Assembly: GCF_016741935.1 (NCBI RefSeq)
Contig: NZ_JAERRG010000008.1
Location: forward strand, 310,001 to 374,000
DNA: 64,000 nt
From: Streptomyces endocoffeicus
Lineage (GTDB): Bacteria; Actinomycetota; Actinomycetes; Streptomycetales; Streptomycetaceae
Direction of reading: 5' to 3'
Shown here: positions 1 through 8,984 of the stretch, in pieces
How positions within the stretch are numbered: the stretch's first letter is position 1
Layout: every line of letters begins with the position of its first letter
Notes under the pieces: model-generated
Seen by the model: the letters and a program-made list of their open reading frames with translations, nothing else
Told to the model about the DNA's origin: nothing
Database searches by the model: none
Translations under genes and position numbers: made by a program

Positions 1-2781
1 GTCGGAGGGCACGCGCCACTTTCCATTGGCGTCCTTGCCCTGGAAGAAGCCCGCCTTGTCGTCGAAGAGCGAGACATAGCCCTGCGCACGGTGCAGGAAG
101 TACTCGGACTCGTCCTTGTAGCGGGCCTTCTTCGTCTTCGCGTAGAGCGCCTTGCCCATGTTCGCGAGGCCGTAGTCGTTGAGATAGCCCTCCAGCGCCC
201 AGGACAGGCCCTCATGGGTCTCGGTGCTGGTGTAGCCGAGGAAGGGCGAGGAGGACATGCCCTTCCGGCCGACGCCCGACGTGGGCGGCACGGCGGTGGC
301 GTTCTTCAGCGCGGCCTCGTACGCGGCCTCGGCGTCGAACCGCACGCCCTTCAGATACGCGTCGGCGAAGGCCACGTCCGAGCTGGTGCCGGTCATCAGA
401 TCGGCGTAGCCCGGTGAGGACCAGCGGGATATCCAGCCGCCGTCCTTGTACTGCTGCACGAAGCCGTCGACCATCGTGCCCGCCCGCTTCGGGGTGAGCA
501 GGGAGTAGGCGGGCCAGGTGGTGCGGTAGGTGTCCCAGAAGCCGTTGTTGACGTACACCTTGCCGTCGACGATCTTCGCGCCGGTGTGGGTCGGGGTGTT
601 CTCCCCGGTGGCCGGCGAGAAGGCGCTCGCGTACTGGTAGCGGGGCTTGGCCGCCGTGCCCGTGTTCTCGAAGGAGGAATTGGGATAGAGGTACAGCCGG
701 TAGAGGCTGGAGTAGAGCGAGGTGAGCTGGCCGCGGTCCGCGCCCTCGACCTCGATCCGGCCCAGGATGTCGTCCCACTCCGCCTGTGCGGCCCGCTCGA
801 CCTGCCCGAACGACCGCGACGCGGGCAGCTCCCGGTCGAGGTTGGCCTTCGCCTGGTCGACGCCGATCAGCGAGGTGGCGAGCCGGAGGGTGACCGTCCG
901 GTCCTTCCCCGGCTTGAAGCGGAAGTAGCCCGTGACGTCCTTGCCGCCGCCTCCGTCCAGCTTGCCGCTCGCGCTCACCGGGGTGTCGAAGACGCCGTAG
1001 ACGAACATCCGGGTGGCGCCGGCGGATCCCCCGCTCTTGACGTCGGAGTAGCCGGAGACCACCCCGTTCCCGGCGTCGAGGGTCAGCCCGCCGTTGTTGT
1101 TGACGTTGTCGAAGACGACGCTCGCGTTCTCGCCCGGATAGGTGAACCGCATGACCGCGGCGTGATCGGTGGGCGCGATCTCGGTCTTGAGGCCGTTCTC
1201 GAAGGTCACTCCGTAGGAGTAGGGCCGGGCGGTCTCCTTCTCATGGCGGAAGGGGAGCGCGCGGGCGGTCCGGGAGGCGTTGGGTACGTCGGCCGCGGTG
1301 GACGGCATCACCTGGAAGGTCTGCCGGTCGCCCATCCAGGGGCTGGGCTCATGGCTGGCGCTGAACGCCTGGATGGTGGGGAGGTTGTCGGCGTTGTTGG
1401 CGCGGGCGTACTGGTAGAGCCAGTCGGTGGAGCCCGCGTTGGTCACCGGCGTCCAGAAGTTGAAGCCATTGGGGACGGCGGTGGCCGGGAAGTTGTTGCC
1501 GCGCGAGAAGCTGCCGCTGGAGTTGGTGCCGCGGGTGGTCAGGGCGTAGTCCGACAGGTGCGTCAGCGGCTTCTCGGGCGCCTTGGGGGCGATGGAGATG
1601 TCGTCCACCCAGCCGCGGAACTGCGCGGGGCCCTTGGGGGAGTCGTAGGCCACGAGGATCCGGTCGACCGTCTTACCCGCGGCGACCGCGCCGATCCGCG
1701 ACTCCTTGTGGTTCCACTGGTTGACGTAGAGCGTCTTGGAGGCGGCCTGGCCCTGCGGGCTCATCCGGGCGCCGTGCTGGTCGACCGCGCCGGGCAGCTC
1801 GCTGAGGTAGCTGCCGTCGGTGAAGGCGAGGTCGACGGAGACATGGGTGGCCGGGTAGTCGAGGTCCGTCTCGGTCATCGACGGGAAGATCCGGTAGGAC
1901 AGCTGGGTGTCCCGGGTGACGGCCGTGTCGACGTCGAAGACCTTGTTGTACGAGTACGCCCGGCCGTCCGGCTTGTGGGTGCCCGCGTAGCGCAGGGCAC
2001 GGGTGCCGGTGAAGCCCGCGTTGGCCTTGGCGGTGGGGGATCCGGTCGGGCCGCGGTCGATCTGGGTCTGCATGTCGGAGGCCGCGGGCGGGGTGGTGTC
2101 ACCGTTCGCGAACTGCACCTCCGCGAGCTGGACGATGTCGTCCCCGGCGTTGCGGGTGATCTCCAGCCGGAAGTGCTTGTAGGCCGTGGAACTGTCGAAG
2201 GAGAACTCCCGCGTCTGCTGGCGCGAGGAGAACGCCTCGTCCTTACGGGTGTCCAGCGTCGTCCAGTCGGAGCCGTTGGCCGAGCCCTTGAGGGTCCAGT
2301 CCTTCGGGTCCCGGCCGGGGGCGTCATTGGCGGAGGTGAGGGCGTAGCGGACGGCCTCCACCGGCTCGCTCAGGTCGAACTCGAGCCAGGCGGTGGTGTC
2401 GAAGGCCAGCCACTTGCTGGTGACCTCGCCGTCGACGAGGTTCTCCTTGACCTCCCCGCCGTCGGTGTTCTCCCCGCTCGCGCGGACCTCGGTGACCTTG
2501 TCGGTGACATTGCCGGGGATCCCGGAGGAGTAGCCTCCGTCGACTCCCGACGCCTTCTTCTTGCCGTCGGGGCCGGTCTCGACCGTGTTCCGCCAGTCGG
2601 GCTGGGGATCGCCCGATTCGAAGGACGAGGCGAAGGTGCGGTCGGCGTGGTGCGTGGAGTCCGGGCCGGCGGGGGCGGCGACCGCACCGCCCTGGGCCGT
2701 CACCGCCAGCAGGACGGCCGCCACCAGGGCGGCCGACCGTCCGATCCCACGCCATCGTCTCTGGGGTCGTCTCTGTCGCAT
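1..2781 (-). CDS. GH92 family alpha-mannosidase with discoidin-type domain, secreted; 3' end outside window
   Basis: Reading the minus strand from the ATG at 2781 gives one open frame of 927 codons running off the left edge, so the C-terminus is missing. An Arg-rich start followed by a hydrophobic stretch (about residues 15-36, ending in AVAAPAG) is a secretion signal. Residues about 85-215 resemble an F5/8 type C (discoidin) carbohydrate-binding domain. From about residue 385 the chain matches glycoside hydrolase family 92, with NNGFWDTYRTTWPAYSLL near residue 740 and the hallmark SPGYADLMTGTSSDVAFA near 785. GH92 enzymes are calcium-dependent exo-alpha-mannosidases, so it probably trims mannans or N-glycans outside the cell. 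The linkage specificity cannot be told. A LacI-type palindrome lies 22 bases upstream of the start. The large open frame antisense to it (586-2835) has no recognisable content. Confidence 0.9.
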   Translation of the reverse strand, partial: MRQRRPQRRWRGIGRSAALVAAVLLAVTAQGGAVAAPAGPDSTHHADRTFASSFESGDPQPDWRNTVETGPDGKKKASGVDGGYSSGIPGNVTDKVTEVRASGENTDGGEVKENLVDGEVTSKWLAFDTTAWLEFDLSEPVEAVRYALTSANDAPGRDPKDWTLKGSANGSDWTTLDTRKDEAFSSRQQTREFSFDSSTAYKHFRLEITRNAGDDIVQLAEVQFANGDTTPPAASDMQTQIDRGPTGSPTAKANAGFTGTRALRYAGTHKPDGRAYSYNKVFDVDTAVTRDTQLSYRIFPSMTETDLDYPATHVSVDLAFTDGSYLSELPGAVDQHGARMSPQGQAASKTLYVNQWNHKESRIGAVAAGKTVDRILVAYDSPKGPAQFRGWVDDISIAPKAPEKPLTHLSDYALTTRGTNSSGSFSRGNNFPATAVPNGFNFWTPVTNAGSTDWLYQYARANNADNLPTIQAFSASHEPSPWMGDRQTFQVMPSTAADVPNASRTARALPFRHEKETARPYSYGVTFENGLKTEIAPTDHAAVMRFTYPGENASVVFDNVNNNGGLTLDAGNGVVSGYSDVKSGGSAGATRMFVYGVFDTPVSASGKLDGGGGKDVTGYFRFKPGKDRTVTLRLATSLIGVDQAKANLDRELPASRSFGQVERAAQAEWDDILGRIEVEGADRGQLTSLYSSLYRLYLYPNSSFENTGTAAKPRYQYASAFSPATGENTPTHTGAKIVDGKVYVNNGFWDTYRTTWPAYSLLTPKRAGTMVDGFVQQYKDGGWISRWSSPGYADLMTGTSSDVAFADAYLKGVRFDAEAAYEAALKNATAVPPTSGVGRKGMSSSPFLGYTSTETHEGLSWALEGYLNDYGLANMGKALYAKTKKARYKDESEYFLHRAQGYVSLFDDKAGFFQGKDANGKWRVPSD

Positions 2782-2802
2782 ACTCAGCCTCTCAACGAGT
2801 CT

Positions 2803-2814
2803 GACAACGTTGTC
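2803..2814. promoter_or_regulatory. Perfect 12-bp palindrome GACAACGTTGTC, LacI-family operator candidate upstream of the GH92 gene
   Basis: GACAACGTTGTC is a perfect palindrome centred on CG, the usual centre of LacI/GalR-family operators. It lies 22-33 bases upstream of the GH92 start codon, where a bound repressor would block transcription. No LacI-family gene is in the window, so the regulator would be encoded elsewhere. Its role is inferred from symmetry and position only. Confidence 0.55.
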
Positions 2815-2994
2815 CACTGGGTCGGGCAGAGATAAGTAGGGAGGCAGGGGGAGGGTGGTGTCAAGGATGCGGACAGCGCTCAATGGGCGCCCGTGCGGCG
2901 GGTGGTACGGCGCGGGCCGTACCCCTGCCGGTGGCACGGCCCGCGTCCAGGGGGGCGATTCCGTGCGCCCCTTGGGGTTGCTCCTGGCGTGTCG

Positions 2995-3528
2995 TCAGCG
3001 CGCGTTGTCGGACTTGGTGGCCAGCGACAGCCGGCACTTCTTCGCGGTGTGGGAGCTGTCCGCCTTGAGCCCGGTGACCTTGATGGTCTTCTCGGAGCCG
3101 CCCGCCACGGACGCGTCGGACTCCATCCCGGTGGTCACGACCTCATCGGAGCTGTCCACGAAGCCGACCAGCAGTGAATAGTAGGCCGTGCCGGAGCCGG
3201 AGTTGCTGATCTTCACATTGGCGTAGGGCTTGCCGCCCGAACCCCATCCGCAGGTGCCCATCTTGGCGTCCGGGGTGACCAGGCCGGAGCCGCCGGTGGG
3301 GGAGTCCGACGGATCGTCATACGGATTGTCGGTGGGGTCTTCGGTGGGCTCCTCGGTCGGCGCCTGGGTGGGCTCCACCGGCAGTTGGGCCATGCCCTTG
3401 CCGATCGCCGCGCCGCCCTTGCTGTCCCCGGCCGACGAGCCCCCTCTGCCGGAGCCGCACCCAGCGGTGGCCGCGAGTGTCGCGGTCACGACAATGCTGG
3501 TGGCGAGGGTGAGCTGCTTCCGGGACAC
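2995..3528 (-). CDS. Small secreted lipoprotein with Pro/Thr/Glu/Asp-rich linker, function unknown
   Basis: 177 residues from the GTG at 3528, chosen because GAAAGG lies 8 bases upstream; a longer in-frame start at 3651 lacks such a site. The N-terminus SRKQLTLATSIVVTATLAATAGC is a hydrophobic signal ending at Cys24, although Thr at -3 makes the lipobox imperfect. Residues about 45-85 are a flexible P/T/E/D linker, typical of wall-spanning lipoproteins. The C-terminal roughly 85 residues form a small beta-rich domain with two Cys (in TCGWGSG and KKCRLSL), possibly a disulfide. Such domains are common in Streptomyces lipoproteins of unknown role. It is convergent with nothing and is divergent from ngcE. 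Confidence 0.75.
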   Translation of the reverse strand: MSRKQLTLATSIVVTATLAATAGCGSGRGGSSAGDSKGGAAIGKGMAQLPVEPTQAPTEEPTEDPTDNPYDDPSDSPTGGSGLVTPDAKMGTCGWGSGGKPYANVKISNSGSGTAYYSLLVGFVDSSDEVVTTGMESDASVAGGSEKTIKVTGLKADSSHTAKKCRLSLATKSDNAR

Positions 3529-3660
3529 GGGAACCGCCTTTCGGGGAGCGCGCGCGGCGGCGTGCCGCGCGGCATGTCTCCCCTTACGGTATGTCGGGCA
3601 GGTCTCAACTCGGGAAAGACTGTTACCCGATGACCTCTCGATCTTGCCCATATGAGGCCC

Positions 3661-3676
3661 AGTGGACTATACCTGT
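3661..3676. promoter_or_regulatory. Candidate DasR operator (dre) upstream of ngcEFG
   Basis: AGTGGACTATACCTGT matches the DasR dre consensus AGTGGTCTAGACCACT at 12 of 16 positions, by my own alignment. DasR is the GntR-family repressor of GlcNAc and chitin uptake in Streptomyces, and ngcEFG belongs to that pathway. It sits in the 341-bp gap 3529-3869 between the divergent lipoprotein gene and ngcE, about 195 bases before the ngcE start. Nothing else convincing was seen in that gap. Confidence 0.6.
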
Positions 3677-3869
3677 CGCCCCAGGGGGAAGGCCGCACCG
3701 CGGCCCATATCGGAGGGCCTCGGCGGGTCATCCGCTCTCCCCGGCGTACACCCAGCAATACTCCGCTTGACGCTTCAACTGACCCGCGGTGTCGGGCCCC
3801 TCGCCGGAGGCGAGTATGTACGGGAGACCGTTACACCGCCTGAGTCCTGACGAAGGCGAGGACTTGAGC

Positions 3870-5306
3870 ATGGGATCCACCTCAGATGTCGGCCGTCGCG
3901 ATCTGATCAAGCGCTCGGCGGCGCTCGGATTGATCACCGTGCCGGCGATGAGCGCGCTGTCCGCCTGTGCCAGTGGCGGTGACGACGACTCCAAGAAGGT
4001 CGACAAGGGCAAGAAGAGCGCCAAGAACCCGCTCGCGGTCAATGAGAGCGCCGCGCTCGACGTCGTCATCTTCGACGGCGGCTTCGGCCAGCAGTACGCC
4101 AAGGACGCCGAGGCGGAGTACGCCGCGGCCTTCCCGAAGACCAAGGGCAAGGTCAAGCACTCCGCCACCCAGAAGATCCAGACCGTCCTCCAGCCGCGCT
4201 TCAACGGCGGCACCCCGCCGGACCTCGTCGACAACTCCGGCGCCGAGCAGATGGACATGGGCACCCTGGTCGGCAAGAACCAGCTGACCGACCTCACCCC
4301 GCTGCTGGACGCGCCCTCCCTCGACGACCCGAACAAGACGGTGCGCGAGACGCTGCGCCCCGGTGTCGTGGAGATGGGCCAGTTCGACGGCAAGCCGGTG
4401 TGGATCCTCTACTACGCCTACACCGTCTACGGCGTCTGGTACTCCAAGAGCAATCTCGCCAAGCTCGACGTGGAGTACCCCGAGACCTGGGACGACATGC
4501 TCAAGGTCTGCGAGAAGGCCAAGAAGAAGGGCATCGCGGGCTGGACCTACCCCGGCAAGTTCCCCTACTACCTGCCGTTCAGCCTCTACCCCTTCATCGC
4601 CAAGATCGGCGGCCGGGAGGTCCTGGACTCGATCGACAACCTGGAGCCGAACGCCTGGAAGCACCCGGCCGTCAAGGCCGCCTTCGAGGCGTACTACGAG
4701 CTCTACAAGAAGGGCTACATCCTCAAGGGCACCCCGGGCCTGACCCACATCGAGTCCCAGACCGCGTGGAACCAGGGCAAGGCGCTGTTCATCCCGAACG
4801 GCTCCTGGGTGGAGAACGAGGCGAAGAAGACCACCCCGAAGGACTTCCAGATGGCGGTGGCCGCGCCCTCCAGCCTGGACAAGAGCGACAAGCTGCCGTT
4901 CGGCACCCTGTGGGCCTCCGGCGGTGAGCCCTTCATCGTCCCGAAGTCGGCGAAGAACCCCCAGGGCGGCATGGAGCTGCTGCGGATCATGCTCGGTGAG
5001 AAGTCCACCAAGAACTTCATCAAGCAGGTCTCCTCGCTCTCCTCCCTCAACGGCGGCACCGAAGGGCTCAGCCTGCCGCCGGGCCTGGCGTCGGCGCAGG
5101 AGGCGCTGACCAAGGCGGGCAAGAACGTGGTCAACCCGCGGCTCCAGGACTGGTACGTGACGCTGCAGAAGCAGCAGATCGGCGTCGGCGCGCTCGGCGA
5201 GATGATGGCCGGCCGGATGACCCCCGCCGAGACGATCAAGAAGTGCCAGAAGTTCGCCGATGACACGGCGAAGGACGACGCCGTCAAGAAGTACAAGCAC
5301 GTCTGA
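3870..5306 (+). CDS. ngcE: N-acetylglucosamine/N,N'-diacetylchitobiose ABC transporter, substrate-binding lipoprotein NgcE
   Basis: 478 residues from the ATG at 3870 (GAGG upstream; the in-frame ATG at 3789 adds 27 unconserved residues). The N-terminus has a twin-arginine-like motif RRDLIKR (residues 9-15) and a lipobox LSAC with Cys33, so it is likely a Tat-exported lipoprotein. The rest is an extracellular solute-binding family 1 fold, with the typical motif FNGGTPPDLVDNSG. The order binding protein, permease, permease, and the overall sequence, match NgcEFG. That system imports GlcNAc and chitobiose and needs a shared ATPase (MsiK in Streptomyces) encoded elsewhere; no ATPase gene is present in this operon. 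A DasR-like site lies upstream. Confidence 0.9.
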   Translation: MGSTSDVGRRDLIKRSAALGLITVPAMSALSACASGGDDDSKKVDKGKKSAKNPLAVNESAALDVVIFDGGFGQQYAKDAEAEYAAAFPKTKGKVKHSATQKIQTVLQPRFNGGTPPDLVDNSGAEQMDMGTLVGKNQLTDLTPLLDAPSLDDPNKTVRETLRPGVVEMGQFDGKPVWILYYAYTVYGVWYSKSNLAKLDVEYPETWDDMLKVCEKAKKKGIAGWTYPGKFPYYLPFSLYPFIAKIGGREVLDSIDNLEPNAWKHPAVKAAFEAYYELYKKGYILKGTPGLTHIESQTAWNQGKALFIPNGSWVENEAKKTTPKDFQMAVAAPSSLDKSDKLPFGTLWASGGEPFIVPKSAKNPQGGMELLRIMLGEKSTKNFIKQVSSLSSLNGGTEGLSLPPGLASAQEALTKAGKNVVNPRLQDWYVTLQKQQIGVGALGEMMAGRMTPAETIKKCQKFADDTAKDDAVKKYKHV

Positions 5307-5364
5307 TGAGGCTCCACGCGTCGCCGGCGGCATTATCCGCAGGGGAAGACCGAGGTCGGTAGAA

Positions 5365-6282
5365 ATGCAGCATGGGAAGTACCGGTTCATCGCGGGGTTC
5401 CTGGCCCTGCCGGTGATCCTTTACGCGGTCTTCGTGATCTCGCCGTTCGTCCAGGCCATCTACTACTCCTTCACGGACTGGACGGGTCTGAGCTCCGACT
5501 TCAAGATGGTCGGGTTCAAGAACTACGACTGGCTGCTGCACGACGACCTCTTCTGGAAAGCGGTCGGGCACAATGTCCTGCTGCTGCTGGTGGTGCCGCT
5601 GGTGACGCTCGGCCTCGGGCTCTTCTTCGCCTTCATGCTCAATGTGGGCGGCCGGGGCCGTAAGAACGCGGCGGTCTCCGGGGTGCGCGGGTCGGGCCTG
5701 TACAAGGTGATCTACTTCTTCCCGCAGGTGCTGTCGATCGCGATCGTCGCCCTGCTGTTCCAGTTCACCTACAACCCGCGCAACGGCGCGATCAACTCCT
5801 TCCTCGACGGAGTCGGCCTGGACTCGCTCGAGCAGCAGTGGCTGGCCGATCCGAAGCTCGCGCTGTGGTGCCTGATGGCGGTGATGGTCTGGAGCAACGT
5901 CGGCTTCTACGTCGTCCTCTTCTCCGCCGGGATGAGCTCCATCCCGAGGGACTTCTACGAGGCGGCGCTGCTCGACGGGGCCAACCGGGTCAAGACCTTC
6001 TTCAAGATCACCCTGCCGCTGCTGTGGGACACGGTCCAGACCGGCTGGATCTATATGGGCATCATCGCGCTCGACGCGTTCGCCGTGGTGCAGATCATGA
6101 CCGTGGGGCCGGGCGGCCCCGCCGACTCCACCCAGGTCATGGGCTACTACGTCTACACCAAGACCTTCCACGACGGGCAGGCCGGACGGGCCACCACGAT
6201 CGGCGTCGCGATGCTCATCGTCACCCTGATCTTCGCGGTCATCGTGACCAGGCTCGGCCGGCGCGAACGGCTGGAGTACTGA
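5365..6282 (+). CDS. ngcF: GlcNAc/chitobiose ABC transporter permease NgcF
   Basis: 305 residues from the ATG at 5365, with GAGG about 10 bases upstream; the frame stays open further 5' but overlaps ngcE. It is a MalF-type inner-membrane permease with about six membrane spans, beginning FIAGFLALPVILYAVFVISP. The EAA loop that contacts the ATPase is seen at about residues 196-222 (YEAALLDGANRVKTFFKITL). It lies 58 bases after ngcE and just before ngcG, consistent with one transcript. Together with NgcG it should form the translocation pore for the sugar bound by NgcE. Confidence 0.9.
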   Translation: MQHGKYRFIAGFLALPVILYAVFVISPFVQAIYYSFTDWTGLSSDFKMVGFKNYDWLLHDDLFWKAVGHNVLLLLVVPLVTLGLGLFFAFMLNVGGRGRKNAAVSGVRGSGLYKVIYFFPQVLSIAIVALLFQFTYNPRNGAINSFLDGVGLDSLEQQWLADPKLALWCLMAVMVWSNVGFYVVLFSAGMSSIPRDFYEAALLDGANRVKTFFKITLPLLWDTVQTGWIYMGIIALDAFAVVQIMTVGPGGPADSTQVMGYYVYTKTFHDGQAGRATTIGVAMLIVTLIFAVIVTRLGRRERLEY

Positions 6283-6343
6283 TGCCGATCACACCGACCG
6301 CACCCGGCCACCGCCGCCCGACCGCCGACCTGGGGGTACCACA

Positions 6344-7288
6344 GTGACCTCGCACGCAGAGCCCTCGGAGCTCCCGGGCGTCACCAAGGAGGACGAGGCA
6401 CCGGCCACCGGGCCCGTCCGCAAGCAGCCGCCGGGCTCCACCCCCGAGGGCCGGATCGGCAGCGAGGGCAAGGTCCTCAACGTCTTCTCGCACGGCATCC
6501 TGGTGGTCTGGGGACTCCTGGTCACGCTGCCGCTGCTGTGGGCGGTGATGAGCTCCCTCAAGACCGACAAGCAGATCTTCACCTCGCCCTGGGGACTGCC
6601 CTCGGCCCTGCACTTCGACAACTGGACCAGGGCCTGGAGCAAGTCGAACATCGGCGACTTCTTCCTCAATACGATCCTGGTGGTGGGCTGCTCCCTGATC
6701 GGGACGATGCTGCTGGGCTCGATGGCGGCGTACATCCTGGCCCGCTTCGAATTCCCGGGAAAGCGGTTCATCTATTTCATGTTCGTCGGCGGGATGAGTT
6801 TTCCGATCATCCTGGCGCTGGTGCCGCTGTTCTTCGTGATGAAGAACATGAGCCTGCTCAACACCTTTCATGGGCTCATTCTGGTCTATATCGCCTATTC
6901 GCTGCCGTTCACGGTCTTCTTCCTGACCTCGTTCTTCAAGACGCTGCCGTCCTCGGTCGCGGAGGCGGCTCTGATCGACGGGGCGTCCCATACCCGGACG
7001 TTCTTCCAGGTCATGCTGCCGATGGCGAAGCCCGGGCTGATCAGTGTGGGGATCTTCAACTTCCTCGGGCAGTGGAATCAGTACATGCTGCCGACGGTGC
7101 TCAACACCGATGAGGACAAGCGGGTGCTCACCCAGGGTCTGGTGCAGCTCGCGGCCAGCCAGCAGTACAAGGGCGACTGGTCGGCGCTTTTCGCCGGTCT
7201 GGTGCTGGCGATGCTTCCCGTGCTCGGCGTCTATATCCTCTTCCAGCGGCAGGTCCAGGCGGGTCTGACCGCGGGCGCGCTCAAATAG
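6344..7288 (+). CDS. ngcG: GlcNAc/chitobiose ABC transporter permease NgcG
   Basis: 314 residues from the GTG at 6344, with a GGGGG tract upstream. About 45 hydrophilic residues are followed by six predicted membrane spans of the MalG type. The EAA motif is at about residues 203-232 (AEAALIDGASHTRTFFQVML), the usual position in the second permease of a sugar importer. It ends the ngc operon: a strong hairpin follows 35 bases after the stop. It works with NgcF and a separately encoded ATPase. Confidence 0.9.
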   Translation: MTSHAEPSELPGVTKEDEAPATGPVRKQPPGSTPEGRIGSEGKVLNVFSHGILVVWGLLVTLPLLWAVMSSLKTDKQIFTSPWGLPSALHFDNWTRAWSKSNIGDFFLNTILVVGCSLIGTMLLGSMAAYILARFEFPGKRFIYFMFVGGMSFPIILALVPLFFVMKNMSLLNTFHGLILVYIAYSLPFTVFFLTSFFKTLPSSVAEAALIDGASHTRTFFQVMLPMAKPGLISVGIFNFLGQWNQYMLPTVLNTDEDKRVLTQGLVQLAASQQYKGDWSALFAGLVLAMLPVLGVYILFQRQVQAGLTAGALK

Positions 7289-7323
7289 GGGGACCCCACA
7301 GAGGTACCTCACCGAGGGCTTTT

Positions 7324-7366
7324 CACGGCCCCGTCCTTTCCGTTCCGCGGAAAGGACGGGGCCGTG
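7324..7366 (+). terminator. Strong hairpin terminator after ngcEFG
   Basis: A perfect 19-bp inverted repeat (arms 7324-7342 and 7348-7366) encloses the 5-base loop TTCCG, 35 bases after the ngcG stop. There is no long T tract, which is usual for Streptomyces terminators. Confidence 0.85.
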
Positions 7367-7538
7367 CCGCTGTGGGCGGCGCAGGGTACCGCGAGCCGTT
7401 CCACGGCGGTCGGGGACTTGACGTGGGACAACCGTGGCGGCTCAGCTTAGAGTTCACATGTTGGAGACACAGCCGGGCCTCATTGCTGCGGTCCGGTCGG
7501 CGGAGCGGCCGTCGTGCCGCCCGCGAAGGCGGGAGTGG

Positions 7539-8744
7539 ATGGGCGTGGAGACTCCGGGATCGCAGTCGTCGCTGCACCGGGCCAATCTCGAGCGGGTGGT
7601 CCGTGCGGTGCGGATGGCGGGCTCGCTGACCCAGGCGGAGATCGCCCGGTCCACCGGGCTGTCCGCCGCCACCGTCTCCAACATCGTGCGCGAGCTCAAG
7701 GACGGCGGAACGGTCGAGGTCACGCCCACCTCGGCGGGCGGCCGCCGGGCGCGCAGCGTCTCGCTCAGCGGTGACGCGGGCATTGTCGTAGGGGTGGATT
7801 TCGGCCATACGCATCTGCGCGTCGCCATCGGCAACCTCGCCCATCAGGTGCTGGCCGAGGAGGCCGAGCCGCTGGATGTGGACGCCTCCTCCTCCCAGGG
7901 CCTGGACCGGGCCGAGCAGCTGGTCAGCAGGCTGATCACGGCCAGCGGGCTGAGCCAGGACAAGGTGGTCGGCGTAGGCCTCGGCGTGCCCGCGCCGATC
8001 GACGTGGAGACCGGCACGCTGGGCTCGACCGCGATCCTGCCGGGCTGGGCGGGCACCAATCCGCGCGATGAGCTGGCCCAGCGGCTCGGGGTGCCGGTGC
8101 ACGTGGACAACGACGCCAACCTCGGCGCGCTCGGCGAGCTGGTCTGGGGCTCCGGCCGCGGGGTCGCCGACCTCGCGTACATCAAGGTCGCCGACGGTGT
8201 CGGCGCGGGGCTGGTGATCAGCGGGAAGATCTACCGCGGTCCCGGCGGTACGGCGGGCGAGATCGGCCACATCACCCTGGACGAGTCCGGCCCGGTGTGC
8301 CGCTGCGGCAACCGCGGCTGTCTGGAGACCTTCACCGCGGCCCGCTATGTGCTGCCGCTGCTGCGTTCCAGCCATGGGGCGGACCTCACCGTGGAGCGCA
8401 TGGTGCAGCTCGCCCGCGAGGGCGATCCGGGCTGCCGGCGGGTGATCGGGGACGTCGGCCGGCACATCGGCAGCGGGGTGGCCAACCTCTGCAATCTGAT
8501 CAACCCGAGCCGGATGGTGCTGGGCGGCCAGCTCGCCGAGGCGGGGGAGTTGGTGCTGGGCCCGATCCGGGAGTCGGTCGCGCGGTACGCGATCCCGAGC
8601 GCGGCCCATCAGCTGTCGGTGATGCCGGGGGCGCTCGGCGGCCGGGCCGAGGTGCTCGGCGCGCTCGCGCTGGTGCTCAGCGAGATGGGCGATTCGACGC
8701 TGCTGGACGGCGCGCTCTCGGCGGGGGCTCCGGCCCTCACCTGA
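7539..8744 (+). CDS. rok7B7: ROK-family transcriptional regulator Rok7B7
   Basis: 401 residues from the ATG at 7539 (GAAGG upstream; an upstream in-frame start at 7434 is possible). An N-terminal winged helix-turn-helix (about residues 10-65, LTQAEIARSTGLSAATVSNI) is joined to a ROK sugar-kinase-like domain. That domain has the phosphate-binding start GVDFGHTHLRVAIGN near residue 85, VDNDANLGALGE, and the zinc-binding CRCGNRGCLE near 255. It lies between ngcEFG and xylFGH, as rok7B7 does in S. coelicolor, where the protein controls xylose uptake, carbon repression and antibiotic production. The stop codon lies inside a 23-bp tandem duplication. A candidate operator is in the gap before xylF. 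Confidence 0.88.
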   Translation: MGVETPGSQSSLHRANLERVVRAVRMAGSLTQAEIARSTGLSAATVSNIVRELKDGGTVEVTPTSAGGRRARSVSLSGDAGIVVGVDFGHTHLRVAIGNLAHQVLAEEAEPLDVDASSSQGLDRAEQLVSRLITASGLSQDKVVGVGLGVPAPIDVETGTLGSTAILPGWAGTNPRDELAQRLGVPVHVDNDANLGALGELVWGSGRGVADLAYIKVADGVGAGLVISGKIYRGPGGTAGEIGHITLDESGPVCRCGNRGCLETFTAARYVLPLLRSSHGADLTVERMVQLAREGDPGCRRVIGDVGRHIGSGVANLCNLINPSRMVLGGQLAEAGELVLGPIRESVARYAIPSAAHQLSVMPGALGGRAEVLGALALVLSEMGDSTLLDGALSAGAPALT

Positions 8745-8769
8745 CCGGGGCTCCGGCCCTCACCTGACC
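8724..8769 (+). repeat. Two perfect 23-bp tandem copies spanning the rok7B7 stop codon
   Basis: Copies are at 8724-8746 and 8747-8769. The first copy contains the last six codons and the TGA of rok7B7; the second duplicates them downstream. The unit is not a multiple of three. Confidence 0.95.
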
Positions 8770-8862
8770 GCCGGGCGGGGGCTGTTGGGCCGCGGGCTTG
8801 CCTGAGAGGCTTTGTCCGGTCACGCTCCGTCTATCCGGCCTGTCCGGCTGCGTTCACTCAGA

Positions 8863-8891
8863 TAACGAATGGCACCGTTGCCATCTCGTTA
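8863..8891. promoter_or_regulatory. Inverted repeat upstream of xylFGH, candidate Rok7B7 or xylose-operon operator
   Basis: TAACGAATGGCA (8863-8874) and TGCCATCTCGTTA (8879-8891) form an inverted repeat of 12 pairs with one extra base in the right arm and a 4-base centre. It is AT-rich for this genome and lies about 95 bases before xylF. A TTGACG that could serve as a -35 element follows at about 8903. The adjacent regulator gene makes Rok7B7 the first candidate to bind it; this is inference. Confidence 0.55.
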
Positions 8892-8984
8892 AGGATTTAC
8901 TTCTTGACGCCATGCGGGCAGCCGAGTTGACTTCCAGCCACCTCGGCCGCAATGACGCGGCCTCGTCAGGGAGGTCACCCCTAA

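Noticed and set aside
586..2835. Long plus-strand open frame of 749 codons
   Set aside because: Antisense to the GH92 gene; its product is Gly/Val/Arg-rich without any domain, a usual effect of GC-rich third positions.
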